64,000 nucleotides of DNA from Cylindrobasidium torrendii FP15055 ss-10 (taxonomy: Eukaryota > Basidiomycota > Agaricomycetes > Agaricales > Physalacriaceae): NCBI GenBank assembly GCA_000934385.1, contig KN880500.1, positions 49,192 to 113,191 on the forward strand, written 5' to 3'. Shown here one piece after another: positions 22,412 through 34,042 of this stretch (within the stretch, counting starts at the first letter, position 1; the number at the start of each line of letters is the position of its first letter). Position numbers and translations under genes: made by a program. The notes beneath the pieces are model-generated. The model ran no database searches and was not told the DNA's origin. It worked only from the letters and a program-made list of their open reading frames with translations.

Positions 22412-23848
22412 ATGCCCAAGGAAAAGAAGTAAGTTAAACCCAAACGTTCTTCGTATATTTTGACCTCATATCATTCTCAGAGGCCGAGGCTACTCAAACC
22501 AGCGAATCTGCAACATCTGCTCTTGGTGCTCCCCTCTACTACCCCATACCGACTCCCAGAGAGCCCTCGACCAGCATTATCGCAAGAAGCACGCCAGTCA
22601 CCGCTACTACTGTCTCGATTGCGACTACAGTGCAACGTACGGTCAACGTAGCAGCGTCAAACGACACGCAAAGTCTGTCCATGGGAGGTACCTAGGGGAG
22701 GAGCTTCGTGTGGACGAGGATACCATTCACAGTGTCAGTGTGGAGGAGGAGGAGACGCCGCCCGTTGAGCTCAGGCTCGTCAAGACATGGTCTAGCGTGC
22801 AGGAGAACGTTGCTCCACCGCCGCCAGAGCCTGAGCTGACAGCATCATCGATATCCAGCCATCGTGAGAAGGTTAAACTCGATCTGGATAGCCTTCTTTC
22901 TCGGCTTACGGAAAATGCGGCGGAGGCTTGGAACGAAGAGGTAGACGCAGTCCATCTGAAGAAAGACGTGGCTCTGGCTACTGCCCCAAAGAAACCTAGG
23001 AGGCGCGCTCCCACTCTTGAAGAGCTTCTCGCAGCCGAGGCAAACGCCACTCCGTCCAATGTCAAGTTCAAAGCTTATATCCCACATGATGAAGACTATG
23101 TTCTCGAGATGACTGGGCCAGAACCGAACGTTTTGGAAGCAGCTGGCGCGCAGAACGACCTCCAGATCATTCCTTCCTGCGCGCTCACATGTAAGTTGCC
23201 CATTTTCCCTGCTCATCGTATGATTAAACCGTTACTAACCTAAAATTTGCAGTTGTGCACTACGATCCATCTGCGCCAGATGATAGCGATCGGAGCAAGG
23301 TTCGACCTCCCGCGAGATGGCGTACCAAACCCGCAAAACTCGATCCTAAGGCCAAAGCCGAGTCCTTCAAGAAGGCCACCAACGAGCTCCTCGACTTGCT
23401 TCATGAAGACGGTATCATTCCAGCGCGGCCCAGGCCAATATTTGGGGTGAAGCCCGTCATAATATACGACCGCCGTCCTCGTCCTCGTCCTGAGGAGACG
23501 GCCGTTCCCGTGGGACCGGTGTTCGCTGCTCCCATGAGTGGGTCTTTCTTCTCTTTCTTGCCTCCCACTCCACGTCCTACGAACGAAGGCGACAGTTCTG
23601 CTACTCAACACGACGGGGCTTCTGAACCCGCCGAAGTACCGTCACATCTTGCGATCACAGAGGAAATGGACATGTTCGAAGAGTTGTTCGGAGCTATGGA
23701 CAGCGAGCCTGATGAGTCCGACGTGGTTTCTCAACAAGCGGAAGGAGCGTCACATCCCGCGACCACCGAGGATACGGATGGCATCTTCGAAGACTTGTTT
23801 GGGGCTTCGGACAGCGAGTCTGACGAGGAGGACGAGGAGGACGATTAA
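22412..23848 (+). CDS. Long acidic member of the Cys/His family
   Basis: Exons are 22412-22428 (17 nt), 22481-23190 and 23253-23848, giving 440 residues. The first intron has the family's phase 2 with a GTAAGT donor; the second is phase 1. Residues about 15-75 hold the two fingers: RICNICSWCSPLLP ... LDQHYRKKH and YYCLDCDYSATYGQRS ... KRHAKSVHG, followed by GRYLGEELRVDED. The finger 2 pair here is C-x2-C rather than C-x4-C. The long tail has basic stretches (PKKPRRRAP, residues about 170) and two acidic C-terminal repeats of the form (M/I)FE(E/D)LFGA(M/S)DSE, ending in an all-acidic run. The tail is unlike the short members and suggests a nuclear regulatory protein, which is an inference. Confidence 0.9.
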
Positions 23849-25558
23849 GGATGGCAAAGCTAACCACCGAGAACAACCAGTACCGAACACGAACCCACCT
23901 ATTCATCATATCGAACACAACTGCATCAATCTGTATCATATCACGCTCTTTACCGACGTTCCTTAGCTTTATCTCTACACTCGGCATACACACGCTCCTT
24001 ACCACATTTTTCTTACTCACCGGCGCAGACGAGACTGCGAACACCACCAGAACACAGAGACTTACCTCCTATGTAGCACACTCGTTCATCATCCCTCCGC
24101 TCCTTACTAGATATATGCATCGTCACACTCGTTTCTCAATCTCTACGCTCCTTGATTCTCCGCATCGTGGGATTGTGGTAACAATAGTAGATGAGACGCG
24201 AGCTAGAGTCCACTGGTTCAGTGAAGTCCAAACTTAGACGTGAACTATTACATGGAAACGAAAAAGCAATATAGAATAATATCAGACGGAGGATGCGATG
24301 GAAAGAAATGCTAAGAACGTGAAAAAACGAGACGCATACGTGGAGTGGCCTCGGAGAATGTCCTCGCATGCCTGTAATGACCGTTCCAGAGACACTCTAC
24401 CGATTTAGAATCCCAGTCCAATTGCTCTGGCAGAGGTCGTACTAGCACATCAACTTTCCCGGCACCGTGACTGTCCTCGCGATAGATGTGCCGACGAGCT
24501 CTGGTGAGCTTCCTGGACATCAGAATCACTGTTATTCGAAAACGCATTATGAACTAGGGATGGAATGGACAGAGAAACGCGCCATACAGCTATCTCATTT
24601 GAAACGACTGTGTCGTAGTACTGGGACCGGAAGACGCGGACAAGCTTGACGAGCAGGACGTCGTTGAATGAGCTAATTCAATGGCCAGTCATGGCAGACG
24701 AGGTGGTACATGAGAGAGATGTAGTCGTTTTGCATGCACCCCGCGGTCTACTTCAGATTGCCTGTCCGTAGGACATGGCGCTTCGTGGTCATTCACGTGC
24801 GTACTACGCACCTTATTAACGCTGGTCTCGTCCTGCAATTCAGAGACTGAGTCTTTCCAATCCGGCGCATTTGATATCTCATAGTGGACGCCTGGTGGCC
24901 TGGTTGTCCGCGAACGCAATGATTCTGCGGCTGGCAGGATTCTGAAGGCATTTTCGCACTCTAGATCTAATCGGCGGCTGTGCAGAGTGCTTGTACCTAT
25001 TTGACTACCGCGTGATGGGACCTCTCACAGAATCGTGTTAGGTTCCCGACCGCCACTCCCTACGGGGCATCGTATGCAGTAAACTGGGCTTCTTTTAGAC
25101 GTGAATGAACCTGCGTCTTCTCTCACTTCGCAAGCTACCCTGTCGCATTTGTCGGGTACTGTCATGCGCTTTGTTCATCAAATCCTGGACTCTTCTGTTC
25201 AAAGATCGTCCCGTGTCCCCGTCACAGATTCCAAGGACCCTCGCTCACAAGGGAAAGAATTTACAACTATACGCACACTTTACATGCTGCTAGGCGACGC
25301 TGGCCCTTTTCCGCACCTGAAAGCTTGTCTCAAGCAAGTGCATTGACAATGGTGCGCGTCAGATCCCTGCATCCTCTTCCGGGACATTCCATCTCGGTCC
25401 AAGCACGTACACGGTCCATCCTTTCACATTCCCTTTCCATCCCTATATGATTATCCCACGTCTTCAAAAACGTACCGCCACTCACGTGTGCGTCTCGTTA
25501 CTAGTGTTTCGCAGAACAATGCGCGATTGCTAGGCCCATCATTCTGTGGTTTCCTCAT
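23849..25558. other. Intergenic
   Basis: No supported gene. A segment near 24965-25015 (GGCTGTGCAGAGTGCTTGT ... TGATGGGACC) recurs near 29550-29585, so some dispersed repeat is present. Confidence 0.45.
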
Positions 25559-26956
25559 ATGGGCGGCTGCGGCTGGAAGGAATGGGAGCGCAGCGAATAT
25601 GCCGGTACGTTTCTGCCCTTCTCCCATTCGGTGATGGTGGTAGGATGCTTATGGGAGGCCGAACAGCGAACGAAGGGAGCTACAGCCAAGAATTCGGTAG
25701 GCAACAAGGGGAAGGGCAAGAAGCCACTGGAGTGTCCTGCGCCCCGCTGTCGCAAGACTTTTGCGCGTCCAAGTGACTACAAGAGGCACGAGAAGACGCA
25801 TTGGACGAGACAGAAGAGGGAACGAGCGTGCGTCTTTTACTTCCTTTTTTCTCGCTCCTGCGCATTGAGGTCTTGTTTTGCGTTGAATTCTCATCCTTGC
25901 ATTCCCTTCTCCTATCCTACATTGTATAATGAGTACTTGGGCTTACGACGATTTGCTTATTTGTAGGTCATGGCGATGCGGATGGCCTGCGTGCAAGTTT
26001 GTGAACCTGCAAAAATCGAACGTGGCTACGCATTATCGTACACAGTGCGTTCTTCTCTCTCCTCCCTCGGCTCTGCATCAACTTCGTCTCGTCTTCTTCA
26101 CCCTTAATATTTTCTCTGATGTTCGTTTTGCAGCACAAACGACCGCATCCACCAGTGTACAACCTGCGATCGTAGCTTCACGGACCAGGCGGCGCTGATC
26201 CGGCATCGCGCTCGACACGGCGGCGAGCGTATCCGGCATGTGAAGGTGTCGGGCGTGGCACTCGTGCGTGTCGGCGAAGAGATTCTTCCCCCGCTGGATG
26301 GTGATGATCACGACGAGGATCCTGAATTTGCAGAGCTTCTTGTCCTGGCGGAGGAAGTCGAGGAAATTGAGGAGGAAAAGGAGGATGTGGGGGTAGACAC
26401 GGAAACGAAAGCTTCGGAAAAAGAGTCGACTTCTATGGCGGCAGCGGTACTTGTACCTACACGCACAAACCCAGTTCGGACTGCACGTCCCCGAAGGAAT
26501 ACGACGTCGACTGCTCCGCCTGCACGCGAACAGACCCATCCGTATGTCCGTAAGCGGTCCAAGACGATTAGTGTCAGTCCCAGTCCAAGTTCAGGCCGGA
26601 ATTCAAGCCCGAGTCCAAGTCTACAGCAGAGTCATCCTATTTCTGTGGCGTGTACGCTCCCGACACTTCCGCCGCTACCGCACACGCCGCCGCCTACCTC
26701 TCATCGAAGGCTTCTCGCTGCTCCTCGAACGCCTTCGCCTTCCCCGACGTTGTACTCCCCATCCCGCAGTCCGTTCCGCGAGTCCTTTATGCGCACAGAA
26801 CTCCCCGGCACAGACGAGGTCGACGATATTTGCTGGACACCCTCGGAGGACGAGGATGCCAGGCATAGTTTGTTAGGCACATGTGACTTGGATTTCGGGG
26901 TGGCAGTGGCAATGAGTAGCCCTGAGAGAAGGAGGAAAGAGTTGTACGTCGATTGA
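25559..26956 (+). CDS. Three-finger C2H2 zinc finger protein
   Basis: Exons are 25559-25827, 25967-26044 and 26134-26956, with introns in phase 2, giving 389 residues. Three C2H2 fingers follow one another: C59-x4-C64-x12-H77-x3-H81, then C94-x4-C99-x12-H112-x3-H116, and C124-x2-C127-x12-H140-x3-H144. Intron 1 separates fingers 1 and 2 and intron 2 falls at the last His of finger 2. After the fingers comes an acidic stretch (EEVEEIEEEKEDVGVD), then a Ser/Pro-rich region with SPSPSS repeats and proline runs. This layout fits a sequence-specific transcription factor. A 39-nt in-frame GT-AG segment near 25607-25645 could be a further intron; the start could also lie downstream. Target unknown. 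Confidence 0.92.
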
Positions 26957-27127
26957 GATTAGGAGAAGGAGAACAAGGACTCGATATCGATAGTGTGGAC
27001 GATGCATGAATGACTAGCTGAATACCTCAACGCGAATGCGTTCTTCCTTCACTTCGTGTACTAGGCTTGCCCTATTAAGTTGCAGAGAGCGCTTGGTTCA
27101 AATCAAAGAATATTTGCGCGTCTGAAG

Positions 27128-28610
27128 GTGGACTCTGCTTATGTAAAATGATGTCTCGATCTCACGAACGGCCATCATCATGGTGCTGACTCTGGTCATA
27201 CGTTCGAGCGTTCTTGGTGAATATGTCGCACCGCCCGACCCGATTCAGACTGCGACGGACGTGGCTGCTGCTGTGACCACCATCCCAACTGCCGCTGACC
27301 CTACCCAGTATATTCCTCTACTCCAGGGCGCGGCCGTCGAGATCGACAGATTCTCCGGCGCTGAGCAGTCGGACTGGCTCTTGTCCTTGGCGCACGACAT
27401 CTGTGATCCAGTGCACTTTCGCGGCGTGCTGTGTGTTGAGGCCCCCAACCACACTTGGCGACAAATCACGGTATTCGAACCGCTCATCGACCAGACGTAC
27501 CTCTACGAACTGCCGCCGACAGTGGTTATAGGCCTCAGCAAAATCAGCTTGCGACACAACAAATCCGCCACAAGCACGGCGGGTGCTGCTGGGACTATGC
27601 GTACCGCAGTTCTCCGGCGAGATAATGATACATGCTGGATTTCCAGAACCCGCGCGAGTACTTTTTCCAACAGCCACATCTGTCCCAAGAGAATGGAGGA
27701 CGCCCAAGCTCTGTGCATTCTGCAGACTTTCTGTGGCTACCAAGGAGCCAACATCGGCGTATTCCACCCCATGTTTGGTATTGTTCTCTGTCGAAGCCTG
27801 GACAATTACTTTGATTCCTACGAACTGGGATTCCGTGGCAGTGGCCCACCGGTGAGAGCAGGTTTTGCTGCTCAACATTTTACTGACTGGTGATGTTCAA
27901 TAGGATCAATACAGAGTGCATTGCTTCAAACTTCAAACGTTAACCATTGCGGGGATTCCTCAGATACCTGGTTTTCCTCTTCCGCCTCTACACAATGCCA
28001 TCGTGAATCAGCCGCCGACGCCCGGTCACGCCGATAATCCATTGCCTGGGCTTTTCCGGTGGCACTACCTTCAGTGTGTACTTCGTCGCTTTGCTACGCA
28101 GGAGTACCGCCGCCAGTCAAACATTTCGTATCATGAGATCCCCTTACGCATGGAGGACGATAGTAGTGACAATGATAGGGGTGACGACGATGAGGATGGT
28201 TGGCCCTCTGCTAGCTGGGACCGCGCCAGACTTGCTGCGTCGGAGGCGGAGGCGGAAAAACAGCGACAAAGTGCTATTGTCGCTTGGCGTACTGAGGTTC
28301 GCTGAGTATGATGAACCAATGTATGTAAAGGTCAAATTGTCTTAAATATGCGAAGATGCTACGCTACTTGGACTGCACGAATCCCTTGCCCTTGTATCCA
28401 TCCGAAGAGATACCAGAGATCGGATTTGCCTTCTGCTTGAGCGCGAGCTCGGAGGATGCTTCTTGCCATTCCTTGTTGACTGTACGCGGGACGGGTCCGC
28501 CTGTGCAAGGGAGAGAAGATGGTCAGTCAGTATATGATATTCGATTTGAAAGGATGATTCGCTCGATGAGGGACGAGGCACAACACGGGAACGCAACAAT
28601 TCACGAGAAG
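27128..28610. repeat. Inverted duplication, left arm
   Basis: The reverse complement of about 29890-31400. The arm begins at CTGCTTATGTAAAATGATGTC, runs through the HNH-like gene at 27180 and its downstream region, and ends inside the second intron of the COX4/5 gene. About 1.3 kb lies between the arms. Arms differ by substitutions and small indels, so the event is not very recent. Confidence 0.85.
27180..28305 (+). CDS. HNH-like family protein (left copy)
   Basis: Exons are 27180-27851 and 27904-28305 with a 52-nt phase-0 intron (GTGAGA...AATAG), giving 357 residues. Residues about 140-215 resemble the HNH_2-type nuclease region widely expanded in mushrooms: MRTAVLRRDNDTCWISRTRA, then SHICPK, then GIVLCRSLDNYFDSYELGF. 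The usual His of the L-H-x2-F-D motif appears as Asp here, so catalysis is doubtful. The second exon gives a proline-containing stretch (NQPPTPGHADNPLPGLFRW), an acidic run and a charged helix (RARLAASEAEAEKQRQ). The start is the ATG that opens the conserved MVLTLVIRSS; upstream ATGs are out of frame. The paralogue at 30208 is its mirror copy. Confidence 0.85.
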
Positions 28611-29136
28611 ACGACAAGGAGAAAGAGGAAAGAGGAAGAGGGCAGGGAAGGAACGCACCAATCGACTTAAACCCGAAGAACACCGCGACGGAGGTGCTGA
28701 GCAGCGCAGCGACACCCAGCGCGACTTTCAAATTATCTCCCGGCTTGCTAACGGGCGCGCGCGGACCATGGGGTCCAAATGCGACGTAGTATGCTGTTAG
28801 CGTTTGTTAGTTAGTTGTTCAGGCATCAAGCAGGATGGTGGAAGGTTGCTCGTGCATTCAGGTTCATGGAGGAACCCGGAAAGGAAAAGGAAAAGCAACA
28901 GTAAAGAGGGAGGCAAACGCACCAGCCTTCTTCTCCTCGATGGTGAGCTCCTTCCAGTCCTTCTTGTTTAGCGCCCCGATATCCTCACGCACCGCAGCGC
29001 GTTCGCCGTACTCGAGCTTCTCCCATTGGGATTCGATGTTCGACAGGGGAATCTTCGTGGAGGCAGTGTGAGAAGCGGGCAGGGAAGAAGAGAGAGTGGT
29101 AGAGTAGAGCCTGCGGGCGATGGTGACGCGGTTCAT
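28364..29136 (-). CDS. Cytochrome c oxidase subunit IV/5 (COX4/Cox5 type)
   Basis: Exons are 29136-28923, 28793-28659 and 28500-28364, giving 161 residues. The N-terminus (MNRVTIARRLYSTTLSSS) is a basic, hydroxyl-rich mitochondrial targeting sequence. The matrix part follows (SNIESQWEKL, then LNKKDWKELTIEEKKAAYYV), then AFGPHGPR and a single membrane span at about residues 93-113 (LKVALGVAALLSTSVAVFFG). The C-terminus has VNKEWQEASSELALKQKANP as in fungal Cox5 proteins. The product is a nuclear-encoded structural subunit of respiratory complex IV in the inner mitochondrial membrane. Its third exon and part of its second intron are duplicated in the right arm of the inverted duplication. Confidence 0.95.
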
Positions 29137-29880
29137 TTCTGGGTATTAGAAGTTCTCCTCTGAAAAGAAACAATGAAAGTTCGAAGTTCGAAGTCAAGAA
29201 CGACGCGAGGAAGATGAACGGACTCGGAGAGGACGAAGGGCATTCGGATCGGACACCAGCGAATCATCAGCTGGGCATTAAAACGTTCTGGACAGACGCA
29301 GACCTAGTCTGGACGCGCCCCCGGCGTGGGAAAATAGTCGTGCTAAAGTGGAGCGGCCCGTATCCCGTCCATCATGGTATCGTCTGGGTATCGTACTCTA
29401 TCGTCGTCCGTGGTCCAGGTGACCAGGTCTGTTCAAGCATGTGCACATGATGATGGTGGAATAATAATAATAATAATATTAGGAAAGATATCAACATGAT
29501 ACATCAAGACAGTCTAGAACGCGGGACTTCAGTTCATTTATTTGCGGCTGTGCAGAGTGCTTGTGAGTGTTTGGGTGATGGGACCCACATACTCATAGTA
29601 CTTTTGGTTTTCGACCGCCATGGCCCAACTCCTGCTGTGAAAATGTGAATTGAAACGTCTTTCATACTCGGAGTCGTAGAAGACCTTGTCATGCCTCGCA
29701 AGTGACTGGCTTGGACGCAGTAACAACATGATCCTAGCGCCAAATAGGTTTGAGAGTGCGTGCGGTATTAGCGTTTGAAATTGGAGATGTTTTCTTCATT
29801 CCAGTCTGAATCTATTACCGACATCTTGCTAAGGTTTTGTAACTACTCCGCTACCTGGTAATAGTACCGCTCAATGATGC
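29137..29880. other. Spacer of the inverted duplication
   Basis: Upstream region of the COX4/5 gene and unique spacer. Short frames only. Near 29550-29585 is a copy of a repeat also present near 24965-25015. Confidence 0.45.
29459..29480. repeat. AAT microsatellite
   Basis: About seven ATA/AAT units in a row. Confidence 0.8.
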
Positions 29881-29984
29881 TCTTGCTGAAATTGCGTATT
29901 GGGGGATGGAGCTCCTCATCCCTCATCGAACGGATCATAACTACAAATCGAACACCAAGTACTCAAGTACTTACTGACCATCTT

Positions 29985-30173
29985 CTCTCCCTTGTACAGG
30001 CGGACCGGTCCCGCGCGCAGTCAACAAAGATTGGCAGGAGGCATCCTCCGAGCTCGCGCTCGCGCTCAAGCAGAAGGTGAACCCGATCTCTGGTATCTCT
30101 TCGGATGAATACGATGGAATGGGATTCGTGCTGTCCGAGGAGCGTAGTATCTTCACATATCTAGGACTCTGAT
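29985..30173 (+). pseudogene. COX4/5 third-exon fragment
   Basis: After an intron-like TTGTACAG the sequence reads GGPVPRAVNKDWQEASSELA with an LA duplication, then LKQKVNPISGISSDEYDGMG and an altered end (FVLSEERSIFTYLGL, stop). It matches exon 3 of the COX4/5 gene at 28364-28500 and is preceded by matching intron sequence, but exons 1 and 2 and the membrane span are absent. The frame is still open. It is a by-product of the inverted duplication and not a functional subunit. Confidence 0.85.
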
Positions 30174-30207
30174 TTGACCCTATGTATGTACATACATAGG
30201 TGTATAC

Positions 30208-31335
30208 TCAATGAACCTCAGTACGCCAAGCGATAACAGCACTTTGCCGCTGTTTTTCCACCTCTGCCTCCGACGCAGCAAGTCTGGCGCGGTCCCAGCT
30301 AGCAGAGGGCCAATCCCCATCGTCGTCACCCGTATCGTCGTCACTGTCGTCCTCCATGCGTAAGGGGATCTCATGATACGAAATGTTTGACTGGCGGCGA
30401 TACGTCTCCGTAGCAAAGCGACGAAGGACACACTGAAGGTAGTGCCACCGGAAAAGCCCAGGCAAAGGGTTATCGGCGTGACCGGGCGTCGGCGGCTGAT
30501 TCACGATGTAATTGTGTAAAGGCGGCATTGGAAAAGGAAAACCAGGCGGGTCACTAGACCCCATAATATTGAACTCTTCACCAGTTCTGAACAAGTGCGC
30601 CCTGTATTGATGCTATTAAAATCACCAGTCAGCACAACGTCGGGCAGAAAAACCTGCTCTCACCGATGGGCCAATGTTTCGTAATCCTAACTGGTAGGTA
30701 TCGAAAAGAGGATCCAGACTGAGAGAGAGAACAATACCGAACATGGGGTGGAACACGCCGACGTTGGGTCCTTGGTAGCCACAGAAAGTTTGCAGAATGT
30801 ACAAAGCTTGGGCGTCCTCCATTCTCTTGGGACAGATGTGGCTGTTGGGAAAAGTAGTCGCGCGGGTCCTGGAAATCCAGCATGTATAATCATCTCGCCG
30901 GAGAACTGCGGTACGCATAGTCGCAGCAGCCCCCGTCGTGCTTGTGGCGGATTTGTTGTGTCGCAAGCTGATTTTGCTGAGGCCTATAACCACTGTCGGC
31001 GGCAGTTCGTAGAGGTACGTCTGGTCGATGAGTGGTTCGGATACCGTGATTTGTCGCCAAGTGTGGTTGGGGGCCTCAACACACAGCACACCGCGAGAGT
31101 GCACTGGATCACAGATGTCGTGTGCCAAAGACAAGAGCCAGTCCGACTGCTCAGCGCCGGAGAATCTGTCGATATCGACGGCCGCGCCCTGGAGTAGAGG
31201 AATATACTGGGTAGGGTCAGCGGCAGTTGGGATGGTGGTCACAGCAGCAGCCACATCCATCACAGTCTGAATCGGGTTGGGCGGTGCTGGATATTCACCA
31301 AGAGCGCTTGAACGTATCACAAGAGTGAGCACCAT
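30208..31335 (-). CDS. HNH-like family protein (right copy)
   Basis: Exons are 31335-30664 and 30612-30208 with a 51-nt phase-0 intron, giving 358 residues. It is closely similar to the left copy throughout: MVLTLVIRSS, TMRTAVLRRDDYTCWISRTR, SHICPK, then GIVLSLSLDPLFDTYQLGL. As in the left copy, an Asp stands where HNH_2-type domains usually have His in LHxxFD. Differences concentrate just after the intron (HQYRAHLFRTGEEFNIMG against DQYRVHCFKLQTLTIAG) and in the acidic run. Both copies keep full frames and splice sites. The role is unknown; HNH-type families in mushrooms are large and poorly characterised. Confidence 0.87.
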
Positions 31336-31400
31336 GATGATGGTCGTTCGTGAGATCAAGACATCATTTTACATAAGCAGACCCCGCTTCACATGGCGGG

Positions 31401-31717
31401 AAAATCCCGGAGCAGCCGATCGTAACGATGGACCCAGCCGAGGCCAGGGGGACTTGTGTGAGTAAGTATGAATATTCACCCGGCCTGACAGTAGTGAGTT
31501 GGACCTTCAGTTGAGGAGAAGCTGGAGCTGATGCTCTCGAAGCTCAGCGCTCGCGCTCAGTCGCCGCCCGCTCGACAGCATCTGCCATTGGACTTCCCAT
31601 CCACATCTGAATTGAGAACAACAAGGGCTAGGATTACATGTACAAACAAGACAACAGATGTTACAAAATCACGAAAAGAACAGGGTAGATACAAAAAGAG
31701 GAAATTGCACACAAAAG
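31401..31717. other. Intergenic
   Basis: Nothing recognised between the end of the right arm and the 3' end of the peroxiredoxin gene. Confidence 0.4.
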
Positions 31718-32588
31718 CTACGCCTTTCCCGAACCCAGCTCCTTGATGGCCTCCAACGCCAACTTTGGACTATCCGCAGGCTTGACCGGCATCTTCTTCG
31801 CCACGAGCTTGCCGCCCTTCTCGAACACGAAATGTGAGCGCTTCGTTTTCCCGCCTGCGCCTGCACCGAGTGCGCTGATCAGCGTGCGCTTGGGGTCCGA
31901 GAGAAGGCCATAGGGAAGGTTTTTCTGCGAGTGGTGGGTGTTAGTGTGTGCGAAGAAGGAAAGGGTAGAACGGATGAAAACGCACCTTGGCCTGCCATTT
32001 GGTTTGTGCGCCAGGCGAGTCCGCGCTGAGACAGTATACGGCGTAGTGTGTGTCCGAAAATTGGGTATAGTCATCCCGGAAAGCGCAAGCTTGTGTTGTG
32101 CAGCCAGCTGGGAGGAGGACGTCAGACGAAACGGGGGGAGGTTCATCTGGACCACGCTGGGATGGACGTACGCGTATCAGCCCTTGGCACAAGGAAGAGC
32201 ACGACACCAGTCTCCGCTGCAAGGTCCTTCACGCTCACGTCTTCACCCTTCTCATTCTGCACTGTGATATCTGGGAGATGGTCCCCGATGTTCAGTCCCG
32301 GGCCTTCTTCGGCTGGCGCGTCCTTGGTGGTTTTTGCCTGCGTTACAGTAAGAACACAGTACGATCCTCTCCATGAGACGGGGAGAAGAATTGGGAGATT
32401 TGGGGTGGAATAGAGCATAAGGATGGAACACGCACCTTTTTCGTGTTCGCTGCTCCCTCACCCTCGCCATCCGCCGTGCGTTTCTTCTTGGGGACCTCCG
32501 CGGCGGGAGCCTCAGCAACAGGCGCGCTCTTGATCCTAGATGATCTGCGCGTTGGCTCCTCTGTATCCTTTTTCGTGCGGGGCGGCAT
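31718..32588 (-). CDS. Peroxiredoxin, PrxQ/Dot5 type
   Basis: Exons are 32588-32436, 32337-32172, 32107-31986 and 31924-31718, giving 215 residues. Residues 1-60 are basic and low-complexity (RRSSRIKS, PKKKRTADGE), resembling a nuclear localisation region as in yeast Dot5. The AhpC/TSA fold follows: LNIGDHLPDITVQNEKGEDV, VVLFLVPRADTPGC and TTQACAFRDDY. The peroxidatic Cys is C109 in TPGCT and the resolving Cys is C114, the C-x4-C pair typical of PrxQ/BCP enzymes. KNLPYGLLSDPKR and RSHFVFEKGGKLV are also family-typical. It reduces peroxides using thioredoxin. Fungal relatives of this layout are nuclear thiol peroxidases; nuclear location here is inferred from the N-terminus. Confidence 0.95.
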
Positions 32589-34042
32589 GCTGCTCAATAA
32601 GATGTAGTGAAATGTGAGACGTGAGGAGGGTGCGTGGGAAAGAAATGCGGGGGACAAACACAACCAAAACGCGATCGAAAGACGCGAGCACGTGGGGTAT
32701 GACGTGAATGATGGACGACCACCAGAAACCGCGACCTTTGCTGGACATCCACATCGCGAGTCTGGAAGCGTGTATCAGTAGAGTGTTGTGGTATGTGCGT
32801 TACTAGTTTCTAGAGGCCAACGCAATGTCCAAGCTCATTCAGCGCGTTGTCGCCTTACCCGCGACCAGTATGGCCGCTTTGTATAACGCACCAGAACGCA
32901 CCTGGTACATGACCAACGTTCCCGCCTTTCTTCTTTGCTTCTGTCCTTCCGATTGGTCTCAATGCGTCAAGTACGGACGGCGACAGCCGACGCCAGCCTA
33001 CCATTCATGGCACATCAGCATCCCGAGCACTTTCTAGACGTTGCTGGACACTTTGGACACCGGAAAGATGACTCCTGGACGGTCGCGTATAGGTGTTATA
33101 CAATAGTACAGGTCGTGGGCAGTGTATCGAAGGTGTGTGCTACGCTCAGTCGACTTTCCTGTTCTGACACTGCTCGGACTACATAGCTCTAATTCGATGA
33201 TAAGACGAGACTCGGTGCTCCGCGGACTCTTTGCATCCTTCATCTCGCCTTTTCTGAATCTTTCAGACTTCAGCTTCTGTGCTCATCCAGGGCACTTGCT
33301 TGTCCCAGGCATCCAAGCCCACTCATCACGTACTTCGGACCCTCATATATAAACGCGGACTGTATCTGAGAATTTAGGTCAAGAACTTATACGCGATGCC
33401 TTTTCATTAAGCACCAAACACCAACTCCGAATTCTCCCACACCGTCTGGGCTTCGTCCAAATCAATCGCGTACTACAAGCCGCCGATGATGACCAGCTTA
33501 CCTATCCCTCACGTCCTTCACGAATGCGAACCAGATTTCAAAAGGACGTCTTCGCTGACAGTTGCCAATCCATGTTCTGATTTCTCAGCGGTTACTGCAT
33601 CTGTACTCGTGAATCCATTGGTGAGGCTCTATTCGCGGAGTTCGTTTTGAGAACTGTCTACTTGACCCCATACGTGAGAAGTCACGAATCTTCCCTCTGA
33701 TGGCGTGTCGTGCGCGCAAGCTCACAATGGTAGAGAGCAGATACTCTCACCGAGTGTCGATAGTCCTTCTGGCGGCGTTGTATTTGGCCAGGGAAATGTC
33801 TCTCCTTTCGAGGTCTTCAAGAGTCTTGACAGATACGCCTCCTCGTTCGTACGATAACATCAACCAGGATGCAGAGTAACATTATTAGGTAACATGTATT
33901 GAAGTACCAGTGAAACAGAGATAAAGGAGTGTGAACCTCAGAGAGTATGTACCGATGATGAATGGAAAAAGATAGATGAAAGAGTGTGTTTGGCGTCAAG
34001 TAAGCCATGATATCACGACATAAAATCCGTACTCATGCGAGT
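32589..34042. other. Intergenic
   Basis: A short frame starting MSKLIQRVVALPATSMAALY at 32825 (70 residues, plus strand) is the only mildly protein-like one, with no supporting splice or motif evidence. The rest holds nothing recognised. Confidence 0.4.

Larger units (their letters stand above)
29890..31400. repeat. Inverted duplication, right arm
   Basis: Mirror of 27128-28610. It contains the HNH-like gene at 30208-31335 in opposite orientation and a fragment of the COX4/5 gene. Because the full COX4/5 gene abuts the left arm, the left arm is likely the source and this arm the copy. Confidence 0.85.
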
